DNA of 64,000 nt from Streptomyces lunaelactis (GCF_003054555.1 NZ_CP026304.1:4154001-4218000), one strand, 5' to 3'; counted from the first letter of the stretch, positions 26,318 to 35,178 are shown. Numbers and translations: made by a program. Notes: generated by a model not told the origin, from the letters alone.

Positions 26318-26914
26318 TCAGCGGGCCGAGGCCAGCTGCGTCGCGGTCAGCTCGCGGTAGAGATCGTTCCTCTCCAGCAGCTCCCGGTGCGCGCCGTGGT
26401 CGCCCACCCGGCCGTCGTCGAAGAGGATCAGCTGGTCGGCGGACGCCACGGTGGAGAGCCGGTGCGCGATCAGCAGCACCGTGCAGTTCTCGGCGGCCTG
26501 CTCGACGGTCTTGCGCAGGGCGAGCTCGCTGAGACCGTCCAGGTGTGCCGTGACCTCGTCCAGCAGGAGTACCTGCGGTTCGCGGAGCAACGCGCGGGCG
26601 ATGGCGAGCCGTTGCCGTTCGCCGCCGGACAGGGCGAGACCGCGCGAGCCCACTTCGGTGTCGAGCCCTCAGGTTAGGCGTACGGCCCTGGTAGGCGAAC
26701 TCCAGGTTCTCCACGACCACTTCCGGCGGCGGGCCGGTGGGCGGGCCGGCGTCAGGTCCACGTCGTCCTCGGTCTCCATTTCCCGGACCTCCTCGATACG
26801 GGCGAGCGCACCGAGGCCCTGCTGGAGGGCGGTGGTCCCGGAAACCAGCGACAGGATGGGGCCGCCCAGGTTGAACAGGTAGAGCAGGAAGCCGATGAGG
26901 GTGGCGCTGAGCAT
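26318..26914 (-). pseudogene. Remnant of an ABC exporter (membrane plus ATP-binding domain)
   Basis: Reading on the minus strand, the end of an ABC membrane domain (LSATLIGFLLYLFNLGGPIL and QQGLGALARIEEVREME) leads by a frame change near 26740 into VVVENLEFAYQGRTP, the start of an ATPase domain. After a third frame shift at about 26670 comes [20 protein letters not shown], with the signature, Walker B ([12 protein letters not shown]) and switch His (LLIAHRLST) to the end at 26318. The Walker A region is missing, so about 80-100 codons have been deleted. The protein cannot be functional. Confidence 0.8.
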
Positions 26915-26921
26915 GCTGGGT

Positions 26922-27038
26922 GACCAGCTGACCTTCCCCAGCGCCCTGGACGCGCCGTACGGGCTGCTGGTCCTGGTGGCGTGGGGCGCGGGTCCGGCGC
27001 TGCTGGCCCATCGGTTCTTCGCCCGTCGCGACGTGTGA
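26922..27038 (+). pseudogene. C-terminal fragment of an ABC-2 type permease
   Basis: In the plus frame, DQLTFPSALDAPYGLLVLVA followed by WGAGPALLAHRFFARRDV and a stop reads like the last transmembrane helix and tail of an ABC-2 permease. Nothing upstream in this frame continues it; it abuts the minus-strand ABC remnant directly. It probably marks a deletion junction between two transporter loci. Confidence 0.55.
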
Positions 27039-27065
27039 CTTCGCGGGACTCGTACTCCATCTCAG

Positions 27066-29609
27066 CTACTCACGGTTGGCGAGTGCGTGAGCGGGTGCCG
27101 TGCGCAGTGCCTGTCGCGTGGGGAGTTCGATGGTGATGAAGGCCGTCGCGGTGATCGTGAGGACCGTGGCCGGCAGCAGCCAGACCGGACCCGCGGGCCA
27201 GGGCTGATTGAGGAAACCCATCCCCAGGAGAGCGAGGGGGACCGCGGACAGCGCGAGGCCCGTGGTCAGCGCGGCGGCGGCGATCACCGCGGCCTCGCGG
27301 CGCATCATGCCTCGGATCTGACGGGGCGTGGTGCCGATGAGACGGAGTGCGGCTATCTCGTTCCGGCGCTGAGCGGTGGTGGCGACGATCTTGTTGGCGA
27401 TGCTGAGCAGGAGGTAGCCGAGCAGCACCACGATCGTGGCCAGGTTGATCCACACCTCGGGCGGGGCGTCGCTCAGGCCGTCGCCGGATCCGGTGTCGGT
27501 GGCTTCGACTGCCAGGCCGGGACGGGACGCGGCGAGAGCGGCGAGGCCGCGATCGGCCGTGGCGGTGCCGTCGGTGCGGACGAGGATGCTCTGGTCGAGT
27601 CCCGCGGTGGTGTGCCCGGCCGCGAGGTCGTGGGAGAGCACGACCGGGCCGAAGCCGAGGCCGCGGTCATAGACGGCGACGACCCGGGCGTCGACGGGGG
27701 TGCCGTCGCCGAGGATCAGGCGCACGCTGCTGCCCAGTTCCGCATCGCGTGACCGGGCGGCCTCGCTGCTGACGGCGACGGTTTTCCCGGTGAGGCGGGT
27801 CAGGCTGCCGTCCCGTACATCGAGGTCGAGGACGGACTGCGCCTCCGGGGTGAGGATCATCGCGGAGCCGGCTTCGACCGCGCTCTCACCGAATTGTTTG
27901 TAGGACCACACCACGGTGGTGTCGCTGACCGGGGCCGCCGCCCGTACGCCGGAGGTGTTCCGTACGGCGGTGAGCGCGTCGGCGGGCAGTCCGCCGAGTC
28001 CCGGCGCGCTCACGCGCTGCTGGGCGAGGGTGCCGGCGCGGGTGTCGTCCGAGGTGGCGGCCATTACGGTGGTCTGGGCGAAGGTGTAGGTCATGACGAA
28101 CACCACCGCCATGGCGAGGGCGCTGACGACCCCGGCGATACGCAGGGCGTAGCCGCGGACGTTGGACACCGCCAGCCAGGTCGGCGCTGAGGTGCCGGGC
28201 CGCATGCGGCGGGCCAGGTTGTCGCCGGCACCGCGGATCAGGGCGGGGCCGACCATGGCCAGGCCGATCGCGCCGATGATGCCCGAGAGGGAGGTGGCCG
28301 TCGCGCCGATCACGGTCCGGGAGAGGAGCGGGGCGACCGAGAGGGTGGTCGCGGCGGCGATGACCAGCAGACCGATGCTGGTACGGATCTTCGACGGGGT
28401 TCGCGGTTCGCTGCGCGATTCGGCGACCGCCTCGGTGGCCTGCATGCGGGACGTACGCCAGGCGGCGCCCCGGGCCGACACCTGGACGACGGCGGCCAGC
28501 AGGAGGAGGGTGGCGACGGCGGGCAACGGGCTGATGCTCAGCGGCAGTTCGTCCGGGAGGACCCCGCGTTCGACCAGCATCCGCCGGAACTGCCCGGCCA
28601 GCAGGTAGCCGAGAGCCACGCCGGGCACGGCGGCCAGGGCCGCGACGACGGTGGCCTGCCCGGCGGCGAGCCGGCGGATCTGCTTCGGGGTCGCACCGAC
28701 GGCCCGCATCAGCGCCAGGTCGCGTCGCTGCCCGGCGATCGACACGGCCAGCGCGCTCGCCATCACGAACCCGGTGATCAGCAGGATGATCCCGGCCAGC
28801 GAGCCGGCGAGCAGGATCAGCAGGGACCGCGCCGAACCCGTACCGGGCGAAGCGATGTCACCCCGGTCCGTGCCGGTGGCCACCACAAGACCTGTGCCCT
28901 TCACCCGGTCACGTACGGCGGCGGCGACTGTGTCGTCGGCTCCGGCCGCGGTACGGAGGCTGATCAGGTCGACGGTCCCGGCACGGGGGCCGCTGTCCCG
29001 GCCGGCCAGCCGCGCGGCTGTCGGGTCGGCGAAGAGGATTCCGGCGCCGGGCGCGGAGACCACCGCCGAAACGCGGTACTCGGCGGCGGACCTGCCGGCC
29101 GCGACGACCTTGACCGTGTCTCCCACCCGTACTCCCGCGGCGGCGGCCATGGCGTTGTCCACGGCTATCTCGCCGGGGCCGGCCGGCTTCCCGCCGTCGA
29201 TGCCCGGGTCCTTCAGCAGCCCGGTCGAGGACCAGCCGTGCCCTGCCGTCCGGGGATCCTCGGTCGGTACGACCTGGCCCTTGGCATCCACGAGGGCGGC
29301 GGGGAAGCTGATGTCGCCGACCGCAGTGGTGACGCCCGGCAGTTTCGCCAACCGGCCGACCAGCCGGTCCGGGACCCTGCCGCGCTCCGGGAGCGCGATC
29401 GGCAGGTCCTCGGGCGGGTGGAAGTTCTGGTCGGCGGAGACCACGACGTCCGAATGCGCGAGCCGGCCGGCCGGCAGGTGGGAGCGGAGTCCGGACTCGG
29501 CCAGCACTCCGGTGCCGGTGATCAGCGCCGCGCCACCGAGCACCGCACAGGCCACGGCCAGCAGCGCGGCGATCCGGTGTGCTGCCATGCGTACCGCGAG
29601 ACGCAACAT
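27066..29609 (-). CDS. FtsX-like ABC transporter permease (MacB/Lol-type)
   Basis: An 847-residue permease. An N-terminal transmembrane helix (LLAVACAVLGGAALITGTG) is followed by a large extracellular MacB-like domain, then an FtsX core (SLAGIILLITGFVMASALAV ... DLALMRAVGATPKQIRRL). A second copy begins after another extracellular domain and ends in NEIAALRLIGTTPRQIRGMM with final helices. Two FtsX domains and ~10 helices are typical of actinobacterial peptide-resistance or lipoprotein-type transporters. It lies three bases after the ATPase gene. The substrate is unknown; the linked two-component system suggests antimicrobial or envelope-stress response. Confidence 0.9.
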   Translation of the reverse strand: MLRLAVRMAAHRIAALLAVACAVLGGAALITGTGVLAESGLRSHLPAGRLAHSDVVVSADQNFHPPEDLPIALPERGRVPDRLVGRLAKLPGVTTAVGDISFPAALVDAKGQVVPTEDPRTAGHGWSSTGLLKDPGIDGGKPAGPGEIAVDNAMAAAAGVRVGDTVKVVAAGRSAAEYRVSAVVSAPGAGILFADPTAARLAGRDSGPRAGTVDLISLRTAAGADDTVAAAVRDRVKGTGLVVATGTDRGDIASPGTGSARSLLILLAGSLAGIILLITGFVMASALAVSIAGQRRDLALMRAVGATPKQIRRLAAGQATVVAALAAVPGVALGYLLAGQFRRMLVERGVLPDELPLSISPLPAVATLLLLAAVVQVSARGAAWRTSRMQATEAVAESRSEPRTPSKIRTSIGLLVIAAATTLSVAPLLSRTVIGATATSLSGIIGAIGLAMVGPALIRGAGDNLARRMRPGTSAPTWLAVSNVRGYALRIAGVVSALAMAVVFVMTYTFAQTTVMAATSDDTRAGTLAQQRVSAPGLGGLPADALTAVRNTSGVRAAAPVSDTTVVWSYKQFGESAVEAGSAMILTPEAQSVLDLDVRDGSLTRLTGKTVAVSSEAARSRDAELGSSVRLILGDGTPVDARVVAVYDRGLGFGPVVLSHDLAAGHTTAGLDQSILVRTDGTATADRGLAALAASRPGLAVEATDTGSGDGLSDAPPEVWINLATIVVLLGYLLLSIANKIVATTAQRRNEIAALRLIGTTPRQIRGMMRREAAVIAAAALTTGLALSAVPLALLGMGFLNQPWPAGPVWLLPATVLTITATAFITIELPTRQALRTAPAHALANRE

Positions 29610-29612
29610 GAT

Positions 29613-30377
29613 CTAGCCCTCTCCCAGCGCGACGAGGTGGCTCGCCAGGACGGGCGCGGTGGGCGCGTCCAGAGTGGACACCACCCGGCCGTCGGCCATC
29701 ACCAGTGCTCGGTGCGCCTGGGCGGCGGCGGCCGGGTCGTGGGTGACCATCACCACCGTCTGGCGCAGTTCGTCGACGAGGTCGCGCAGCAGGTTCAGCA
29801 CCTCGTGGGCGCTGCGCAGATCCAGTGCGCCGGTCGGCTCGTCGGCGAAGACGACGGCCGGCTTGGCCACCAACGCCCGGACGATGGCCGCCCGTTGCTG
29901 CTGGCCGCCGGAGAGTTCGGTCGGCCGGTGCGTCAGCCGCTGGGCCAGCCCGACCCGCTCGACCAGCGTCATCAGCCATTCCCGGTCCGGGACACGTCCC
30001 GCAAGCCGCAGCGGCAGCGTGATGTTGTCCTCGACGGTGAGGGAAGGAATCAGGTTGTACGCCTGGAACACGAACCCGATGCGTTCCCGGCGCAGTTCGG
30101 TCCGGCGGGTCTCGTTCAGTCCGCCGATCTCGTGACCGTCGATGCGGACGCTCCCGCTGGTCGGGGTGTCCAGGCCCGCGGCGCAGTGCATCAGGGTGCT
30201 CTTGCCGGACCCCGAGGGCCCCATCACGGCGAGGAAAGTGCCGTGCTCCACGGTCAGGGACACGTCGTCGAGGGCGCGTACGCCACCCGGATACGTCTTG
30301 CTGAGCCGCGCCAGCGCGATGGCGGGTGAGAGGCCCGTCGTCATCGGGCGATCGGCTTTCGTGAAGGCCTCGCTCAT
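29613..30377 (-). CDS. ABC transporter ATP-binding protein (LolD/MacB type)
   Basis: A 254-residue nucleotide-binding subunit for the FtsX-like permease. Walker A is VMGPSGSGKSTLMHCAAG, the Q-loop FVFQAYNLIPSLTV, the signature TELSGGQQQRAAIVRAL, Walker B VVFADEPTGALD, and the switch His VVMVTHDP. These are MacB/LolD-type sequences. ATG at 30377 overlaps the upstream small membrane protein; an internal ATG 11 codons later (MTTGLSPAIAL) is a possible alternative start. Confidence 0.92.
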   Translation of the reverse strand: MSEAFTKADRPMTTGLSPAIALARLSKTYPGGVRALDDVSLTVEHGTFLAVMGPSGSGKSTLMHCAAGLDTPTSGSVRIDGHEIGGLNETRRTELRRERIGFVFQAYNLIPSLTVEDNITLPLRLAGRVPDREWLMTLVERVGLAQRLTHRPTELSGGQQQRAAIVRALVAKPAVVFADEPTGALDLRSAHEVLNLLRDLVDELRQTVVMVTHDPAAAAQAHRALVMADGRVVSTLDAPTAPVLASHLVALGEG

Positions 30378-30619
30378 CGCCGCCGCCCCCGCAGACGCTG
30401 CGCGAGGAGCGCCACCACGCAGAGCGCGGTGACCGTCCCGAAGGCGAGGTGGATCCGGGTCGTGGCGCCGCCGTACGAGGCGACCGAGTTGCCGATCGCA
30501 CTGATCACCAGCACGAGCCAGAGCAGCGTGCGCAGTACGTCCGCCCCGGTGACGCCGGGTGATGCCGCGTGCGGGCTCTCCGTATGGGTGGTGAGGCGGT
30601 AGGGATCCGTACTCGCCAT
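30374..30619 (-). CDS. Small membrane protein of an ABC transporter operon
   Basis: An 81-residue protein with two predicted transmembrane helices (VLRTLLWLVLVISAIGNSVA and IHLAFGTVTALCVVALLAQ). I do not recognise a named family. The ATG at 30619 follows GAGGGAG and the stop overlaps the ATPase start by four bases, so it is the first gene of the three-gene transporter operon. A longer open frame upstream is not supported because it runs through the divergent promoter and antisense to the sensor kinase gene. It may modulate the transporter or the sensor kinase. Confidence 0.75.
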   Translation of the reverse strand: MASTDPYRLTTHTESPHAASPGVTGADVLRTLLWLVLVISAIGNSVASYGGATTRIHLAFGTVTALCVVALLAQRLRGRRR

Positions 30620-30721
30620 GGTCTGCTCCCTCTCTCCGAACTCTTCGGGGTCTTGCCGTTGTTCAGCGAAACTACGGATCAGGGCCCCTCGCGGCCGATC
30701 CCGCCCACCGCCCGGTTCGGG

Positions 30722-30737
30722 GTACAGCAGGCTGTAC
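30722..30737. promoter_or_regulatory. Palindromic operator GTACAGC-N2-GCTGTAC, copy A
   Basis: A perfect 7-bp inverted repeat with a 2-bp centre (AG) in the divergent region between the transporter operon and the sensor kinase gene. The same palindrome with a different centre occurs at 32825-32840 before the serine hydrolase. Probably the binding site of the response regulator encoded at 32143. Confidence 0.75.
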
Positions 30738-30832
30738 TCGCGCCCTCCTGGGCCGCTGAGCCGACGGCGAAGAGCTGACGGCGAACTGGGCGGCGGCCTA
30801 AGGTCATTGCCGACAGAGGGAAGGAGGGGCGG

Positions 30833-32155
30833 ATGTCGATCTCGACCCGGCACGACGCATCGGCCGACGGCCGGAAAGGCGATGCAGCCGACACAGCCGA
30901 CGGCGCGACGACCGGAGAACCCGGGATACGGGACACCGTGTTCCGGGCGGCCGGTGCCGCCCTCGCCGCGATCGAACAGCTCGCCGGGGGACTCAGTACC
31001 GCCGTGATGGCGCTGTTCGTCCTGGTCTGGACGGCGGTCACCGCCGTGCTCTGCGCGGTCGGAGTCGGCCTGCTCATGGCGCCCGCCGTATTGCGCGCCC
31101 TGCACTCCCTCGCCGCTCGCGAGCGCGACCGGCTCGGCCGATGGGGCCCCGAGGTCGTCGGCCCCACTCCGGCGCCGACGCGACTGCGGCTCGCCCTCGT
31201 GGATCCCACCACCCGACGGGAGCTGCGCTGGCTGGCGCACCACGCGACGCTGGGACTCCTCCTGGGCCTGTTCGGCGTACTGCTGCCGCTCCTCGCCGTA
31301 CGCGACTCCACCTTCCCGCTGTACTGGCAGCTGATGCCGGAGGGCGCGACCAGTACGTCCATCGGGGTCGGGACCGCACACTCCTGGCCGGACGCCGTCG
31401 CCGTGGCCCTGCTGGGCCTGGGCTGGATCGCGATCATCATGGGTCTCACACCTGGCATGGCGCGGTTGCAGGCCCGCCCGGGACGAGGCCTCCTCGCGGC
31501 GGGCCCCGAGACGGACCTGTCCCTGCGCGTCGCGCAGCTCACCGCCTCGAGGGCGGCCGCCCTCGACGCCCACTCCGCCGAACTGCGCCGCATCGAACGC
31601 TCGCTCCACGACGGCACCCAGAACCGGCTGGTCACCGTCACCGTGCTGCTCGGCGCCGCCCGCCGCATGGTGGCCCGCGACCCGTCCGGCGCCGAAGAGC
31701 TCCTCGAACGCGCCCAGAGCGCCGCCGAGCAGGCACTGTCCGAGCTGCGCCAGGTCGGCCGCGGCATCCTGCCGCCCGTACTGGCCGACCGGGGGCTCGC
31801 CGGCGCGCTCACCGGACTGGCCACGAGCTGCCTGGTGCCCTGCCGGATCGATGTCGAGGCACCCGAGCGGTGCGCCGCGTCCGTGGAGGCGACCGCCTAC
31901 TTCGTGGTGGCCGAAGCGCTGACCAACATCGCCAAGTACAGCCATGCCGAGAACGCCACCGTCACGGTCCGCAGCCGCGACGGCCGGCTGCACCTGCACA
32001 TCACCGACGACGGCCGGGGCGGCGCGGACGAGGACGGCGGCTCCGGGCTCACCGGCATCCGCCGCCGGATCGCGGCGCACGACGGCACCCTCTTCCTGAC
32101 CAGCCCGGCCGGCGGCCCGACAACCCTCAAGGTGGAACTTCCATGCGGATCGTGA
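30833..32155 (+). CDS. NarL-type sensor histidine kinase
   Basis: A 440-residue membrane kinase. An N-terminal sensor part has about four helices (VMALFVLVWTAVTAVLCAVG, GLLLGLFGVLLPLLAV, AVAVALLGLGWIAIIMGL). The HisKA_3 domain carries the phospho-His in RIERSLHDGTQNRLVTVTVL. HATPase motifs are VVAEALTNIAKYSHA, TDDGRGGAD and SGLTGIRRRI. ATG at 30833 follows GGAAGGAGGGG. Divergent from the ABC/FtsX operon and overlapping the regulator gene by 13 bp. Confidence 0.92.
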   Translation: MSISTRHDASADGRKGDAADTADGATTGEPGIRDTVFRAAGAALAAIEQLAGGLSTAVMALFVLVWTAVTAVLCAVGVGLLMAPAVLRALHSLAARERDRLGRWGPEVVGPTPAPTRLRLALVDPTTRRELRWLAHHATLGLLLGLFGVLLPLLAVRDSTFPLYWQLMPEGATSTSIGVGTAHSWPDAVAVALLGLGWIAIIMGLTPGMARLQARPGRGLLAAGPETDLSLRVAQLTASRAAALDAHSAELRRIERSLHDGTQNRLVTVTVLLGAARRMVARDPSGAEELLERAQSAAEQALSELRQVGRGILPPVLADRGLAGALTGLATSCLVPCRIDVEAPERCAASVEATAYFVVAEALTNIAKYSHAENATVTVRSRDGRLHLHITDDGRGGADEDGGSGLTGIRRRIAAHDGTLFLTSPAGGPTTLKVELPCGS

Positions 32156-32802
32156 TCGCGGAGGACGACCCGTTGCTGCGCGAAGGGCTGGCCCTGCTGC
32201 TGCGCGCGGAATCCCTCGACGTGGTGGCCACCGCCGGCACCGCCGACGGGATCCTGGACGCCATCGACGAGCACAGGCCCGATGTCGCCATCCTCGACGT
32301 CCGGATGCCGCCGACCCACACCGACGAGGGGATCGTCGCGGCCGTCGAGGCCAGGCGCCGCCGACCCGATCTCGCGGTACTCGTCCTCTCCGCGTACGTC
32401 GAGCAGTCCTTCGCCACGGAACTCCTCGGCGGCGGAGTGGGCGGGATCGGATACCTGTTGAAGGAACGGGTCGGGCGGGTGGAGGAGTTCCTGGACGCAC
32501 TGCGGCGCGTGGCGGACGGAGGCACCGCCATCGACCCGGAGGTCGTCGCCCAGCTCTTCACCCGCAGCCGCCACGACACCCGGCTGGAACGGCTCAGCCC
32601 TCGCGAACGCGACGTACTCGCCCTGATGGCCGAGGGCCTGGGCAACAGCGCCATAGCCGAACGGCTCGTCGTCACCGACGGCGCCGTCCACAAGCACATC
32701 CGCAGCATCTTCGCCAAGCTCGACCTGTCGCCCACCGACCATGTCGACCGGCGGGTCGCCGCGGTCCTTCACTATCTCGAGGATGTACGCCACCGGGCCT
32801 GA
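32143..32802 (+). CDS. LuxR/NarL-family response regulator
   Basis: A 219-residue regulator. Receiver: RIVIAEDDPLLREGL (acidic pair), VAILDVRMPPTHTDEG (phospho-Asp near residue 52) and GIGYLLKERVG (conserved Lys). The LuxR helix-turn-helix is LSPRERDVLALMAEGLGNSA with VTDGAVHKHIRSIFAKLDL. The start codon lies 13 bp inside the kinase gene. The paired palindromes before the transporter operon and before the downstream serine hydrolase are its likely targets. Confidence 0.92.
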   Translation: MRIVIAEDDPLLREGLALLLRAESLDVVATAGTADGILDAIDEHRPDVAILDVRMPPTHTDEGIVAAVEARRRRPDLAVLVLSAYVEQSFATELLGGGVGGIGYLLKERVGRVEEFLDALRRVADGGTAIDPEVVAQLFTRSRHDTRLERLSPRERDVLALMAEGLGNSAIAERLVVTDGAVHKHIRSIFAKLDLSPTDHVDRRVAAVLHYLEDVRHRA

Positions 32803-32824
32803 CGAGGCGTCATCACCCTTGGTG

Positions 32825-32840
32825 GTACAGCTGGCTGTAC
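32825..32840. promoter_or_regulatory. Palindromic operator GTACAGC-N2-GCTGTAC, copy B
   Basis: Perfect 7-bp inverted repeat with centre TG, flanked by one further G/C pair, about 130 bp before the serine hydrolase start and just after the response regulator stop. Matches copy A at 30722 in all 14 arm positions. Confidence 0.75.
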
Positions 32841-32970
32841 CGGCACGGGGGTGAGAGCACCCCCTCGTACCGGCCCGGTGGCCTCATCGTTTGCGGCGGC
32901 TCTCTTTCCTAGCGTGGTGGTCACATCGCAGCCGCGGTGTGACAGCCGATTCGCAAGGAGCCCGCGACCC

Positions 32971-34212
32971 ATGAGCACCACGACCAGGACCAGTTCCAGG
33001 ACCAGGATCACTTCCCGCATTGTGGCCACGACGCTGGTGACCGCGCTGGCCGGCGTCGGTCTCGTGATGCCCGCGGCGAGCGCGACGGGGCCGGCGACGG
33101 GGTCCGCGACCAAGCCGGCGTCCCCGTCCGCGTCGAAGTCATCGCAGGACAGGCTGCAGGACATGGTGAACGCGATCCAGAAGACCGGGACGGTCGGTGT
33201 CGTGGCCCGGTCGACGGGCCCGCGCGGACACGGCCACGCCACCGCCGGGGTGGCCGACAAGGCCACGGGTGCCCCCGTGCGGAGTGGCGACCGGTTCCGG
33301 ATCGCCAGCGCCAGCAAGACGTTCGTCGCCACTGTGGCGCTGCAACTGGTGGGCGAGGGCCGCCTGTCACTGGACGACACGGTCGAGGACTGGCTGCCGG
33401 GAGTCGTGTCCGGCAACGGCAACGACGGCAGCAGGATCACCGTACGGCAGCTGCTGCAGCACACCAGCGGACTGTTCAACTACACCGGCGACTTCCCCGT
33501 GATCAACAGCGTGGAGGGCTTCCAGAAGGACCGGTTCACCACCTGGACCGACGAGCAGCTCGTGGCCATCGCGATGAGCCACAAGCCGGACTTCGCGCCC
33601 GGCACCAAGTGGGCGTACTCGAACACCGGCTACATCCTCGCCGGCATGATCATCGAGAAGGCCACCGGCAACAGCTGGCAGCAGGAGGTCACCCAGCGCA
33701 TCATCCGCCCCCTGCGCATGCGCCACACCCTCGCGCCGGCCACCCATCCCCACATCCCCGGCTCGCACCTGAACGGCTACTCCAACTTCGGCGGCTCGGG
33801 CCCGACGATCGACGTCACCGAATTCAACCCCTCCGCGGCCGGCGCGGCCGGAGCGATGATCAGCACGACCGCCGACATGACCCGCTTCTACTCCGCCCTC
33901 CTGGGCGGCCGGCTTCTGCGCCCGGCGCAGCTGGCCGAGATGAAGACGACCGTACGGACCCCGGACCTGGACCCGGTCTGGCCCGGCGCGAGCTACGGCC
34001 TGGGCCTGCTGCGCATCCCGCTCACCTGCGGCGGCTCCTACTACAGCCACCCCGGTGACCTCCCCGGCTACACCACCCGGAACGGCACCAGCGAGAACGG
34101 CCGCCGGATCGTCGTCCTGAACGCAACGGGCGACGGCGCGCCCGACCTCTCCACGGAGAAGGCGCACAACGCGCTGATCGACGGGGAACTCTGCGCGCCG
34201 GGGCGGAAGTAG
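32971..34212 (+). CDS. Secreted serine hydrolase (class C beta-lactamase / D-alanyl-D-alanine carboxypeptidase family)
   Basis: A 413-residue exported protein. An N-terminal signal sequence (IVATTLVTALAGVGLVMPAA) ends at a plausible ASA-type cleavage site. Catalytic motifs are SxxK in FRIASASKTFVA, YxN in KWAYSNTGYILAGM, and a third motif HPGD in YYSHPGDLPGY. These match penicillin-binding hydrolases acting on D-Ala-D-Ala peptides or related esters. AAGGAG lies about 10 bases before the ATG; an in-frame extension upstream lacks the signal peptide. It is preceded by operator copy B, so it is probably controlled by the same two-component system as the ABC/FtsX operon. Confidence 0.9.
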   Translation: MSTTTRTSSRTRITSRIVATTLVTALAGVGLVMPAASATGPATGSATKPASPSASKSSQDRLQDMVNAIQKTGTVGVVARSTGPRGHGHATAGVADKATGAPVRSGDRFRIASASKTFVATVALQLVGEGRLSLDDTVEDWLPGVVSGNGNDGSRITVRQLLQHTSGLFNYTGDFPVINSVEGFQKDRFTTWTDEQLVAIAMSHKPDFAPGTKWAYSNTGYILAGMIIEKATGNSWQQEVTQRIIRPLRMRHTLAPATHPHIPGSHLNGYSNFGGSGPTIDVTEFNPSAAGAAGAMISTTADMTRFYSALLGGRLLRPAQLAEMKTTVRTPDLDPVWPGASYGLGLLRIPLTCGGSYYSHPGDLPGYTTRNGTSENGRRIVVLNATGDGAPDLSTEKAHNALIDGELCAPGRK

Positions 34213-34265
34213 GGGGAAGAGCTCGGAGCCCCGGTCCGGGGTGGCGGACAGGCGCTGGGGCAGCC

Positions 34266-34490
34266 CTAGGAGTCCTGGAAACTGAGCAGGTCGCCCGGCT
34301 GGCAGCCCAGCTCGCGGCAGATCGCCGTGAGTGTGGTGAAGCGGATCGCCTTCGCCCGGTCGTTCTTCAGGACGGACAGGTTGACGACCGACACTCCGAC
34401 CCGTTCCGCCAGCTCGGCCAGGGTCAGGCCCCGGTCCGCCAGCAGCTGGTCCAGATGGACCTTGATCCGGTGCTCGTCCTCCGGTGGCAT
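34266..34490 (-). CDS. Small XRE-family helix-turn-helix regulator (YozG-like)
   Basis: A 74-residue Cro/C1-type regulator consisting of little more than the DNA-binding domain: IKVHLDQLLADRGLTLAELA, VSVVNLSVLKNDRAKAIRFT and LTAICRELGCQPGDLL. It is the downstream partner of the DUF2975 membrane protein: its ATG and that gene's TGA overlap by one base. The pairing of DUF2975 with a small XRE protein recurs in Bacillus (YoaS-YozG) and actinomycetes. It may bind the large palindrome upstream of the pair. Confidence 0.88.
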   Translation of the reverse strand: MPPEDEHRIKVHLDQLLADRGLTLAELAERVGVSVVNLSVLKNDRAKAIRFTTLTAICRELGCQPGDLLSFQDS

Positions 34491-35098
34491 CAGACGAGTC
34501 CCTCCGTGTCCGCGCGCAGCTTGGCGCCGCGTCGGAAGACTTCCCCCAGGGCCAGGATGAGGAAAGCGACCAGAACGGGCGCCGCGGAGACGGTGAGCGA
34601 GAAGCCGACCCGTTCCGCCACCGGCGTGCCGCTCACCAGCAGTTGGGTGGTGAACGCTTCCATCGGCGGGCCGAAGCAGCCCAGTACCAGCACGGTCATT
34701 CCGATGATGTTCAGTCGCCGGGCGTTCTCCGGCGCGAAAACATCGCCGCCGCGCAGGGTCCGGGCCATCCGGAGCAGTAGTACGAGGATCAGGATGACGA
34801 GCAGGCTGGTGGTGATCCGAGGCAGCGCGAGCAGCAGGCGCTGCCTCAGGTTCGGGTCTGCGATGACGACTTCGGCCTGGTGGGTGCCGTTGAGTGTCAC
34901 CACGCCGCCCGTCGTGGCATCCGGCACTCGCGTCGTGCCCTCGAGCCAGACCTCTCGTGTGTCCATCGGGTCGAAGGGCCCGGTCGCCCCGAGGATCGGA
35001 AAGAGCACTCCGAAGAGCCCCGCCAGCAGGAGGGCCAACCCCAGGCCCCACTCCAGCAATCGGCTGTCGATCAGGCTCCACAACGACTTCGTACTCAT
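34490..35098 (-). CDS. DUF2975 membrane protein
   Basis: A 202-residue membrane protein with four predicted helices: LLEWGLGLALLLAGLFGVLF, LPRITTSLLVILILVLLL, a central one around IIGMTVLVLGCFGPPM, and SAAPVLVAFLILALGEVF. An extracytoplasmic segment lies between the first two. The arrangement and the final LILALGEVFRRG match the DUF2975 family, function unknown. Coupled to the XRE regulator downstream and preceded by a 31-bp palindrome. Confidence 0.85.
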   Translation of the reverse strand: MSTKSLWSLIDSRLLEWGLGLALLLAGLFGVLFPILGATGPFDPMDTREVWLEGTTRVPDATTGGVVTLNGTHQAEVVIADPNLRQRLLLALPRITTSLLVILILVLLLRMARTLRGGDVFAPENARRLNIIGMTVLVLGCFGPPMEAFTTQLLVSGTPVAERVGFSLTVSAAPVLVAFLILALGEVFRRGAKLRADTEGLV

Positions 35099-35125
35099 GA
35101 CTCCGTCACTCCCCCGCGTTCGGCT

Positions 35126-35156
35126 TATCGTTTATCGATAGTATCGATAAACGATA
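35126..35156. promoter_or_regulatory. Perfect 31-bp palindrome upstream of the DUF2975/XRE operon
   Basis: Arms TATCGTTTATCGATA (35126-35140) and TATCGATAAACGATA (35142-35156) are exact inverted repeats around a single G. At 9 of 31 GC bases it is far more AT-rich than the genome. It lies 28 bp before the DUF2975 start and overlaps any likely promoter there, so it is almost certainly a repressor operator. Confidence 0.8.
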
Positions 35157-35178
35157 TGTTGACTGTCAACCGAACTCG

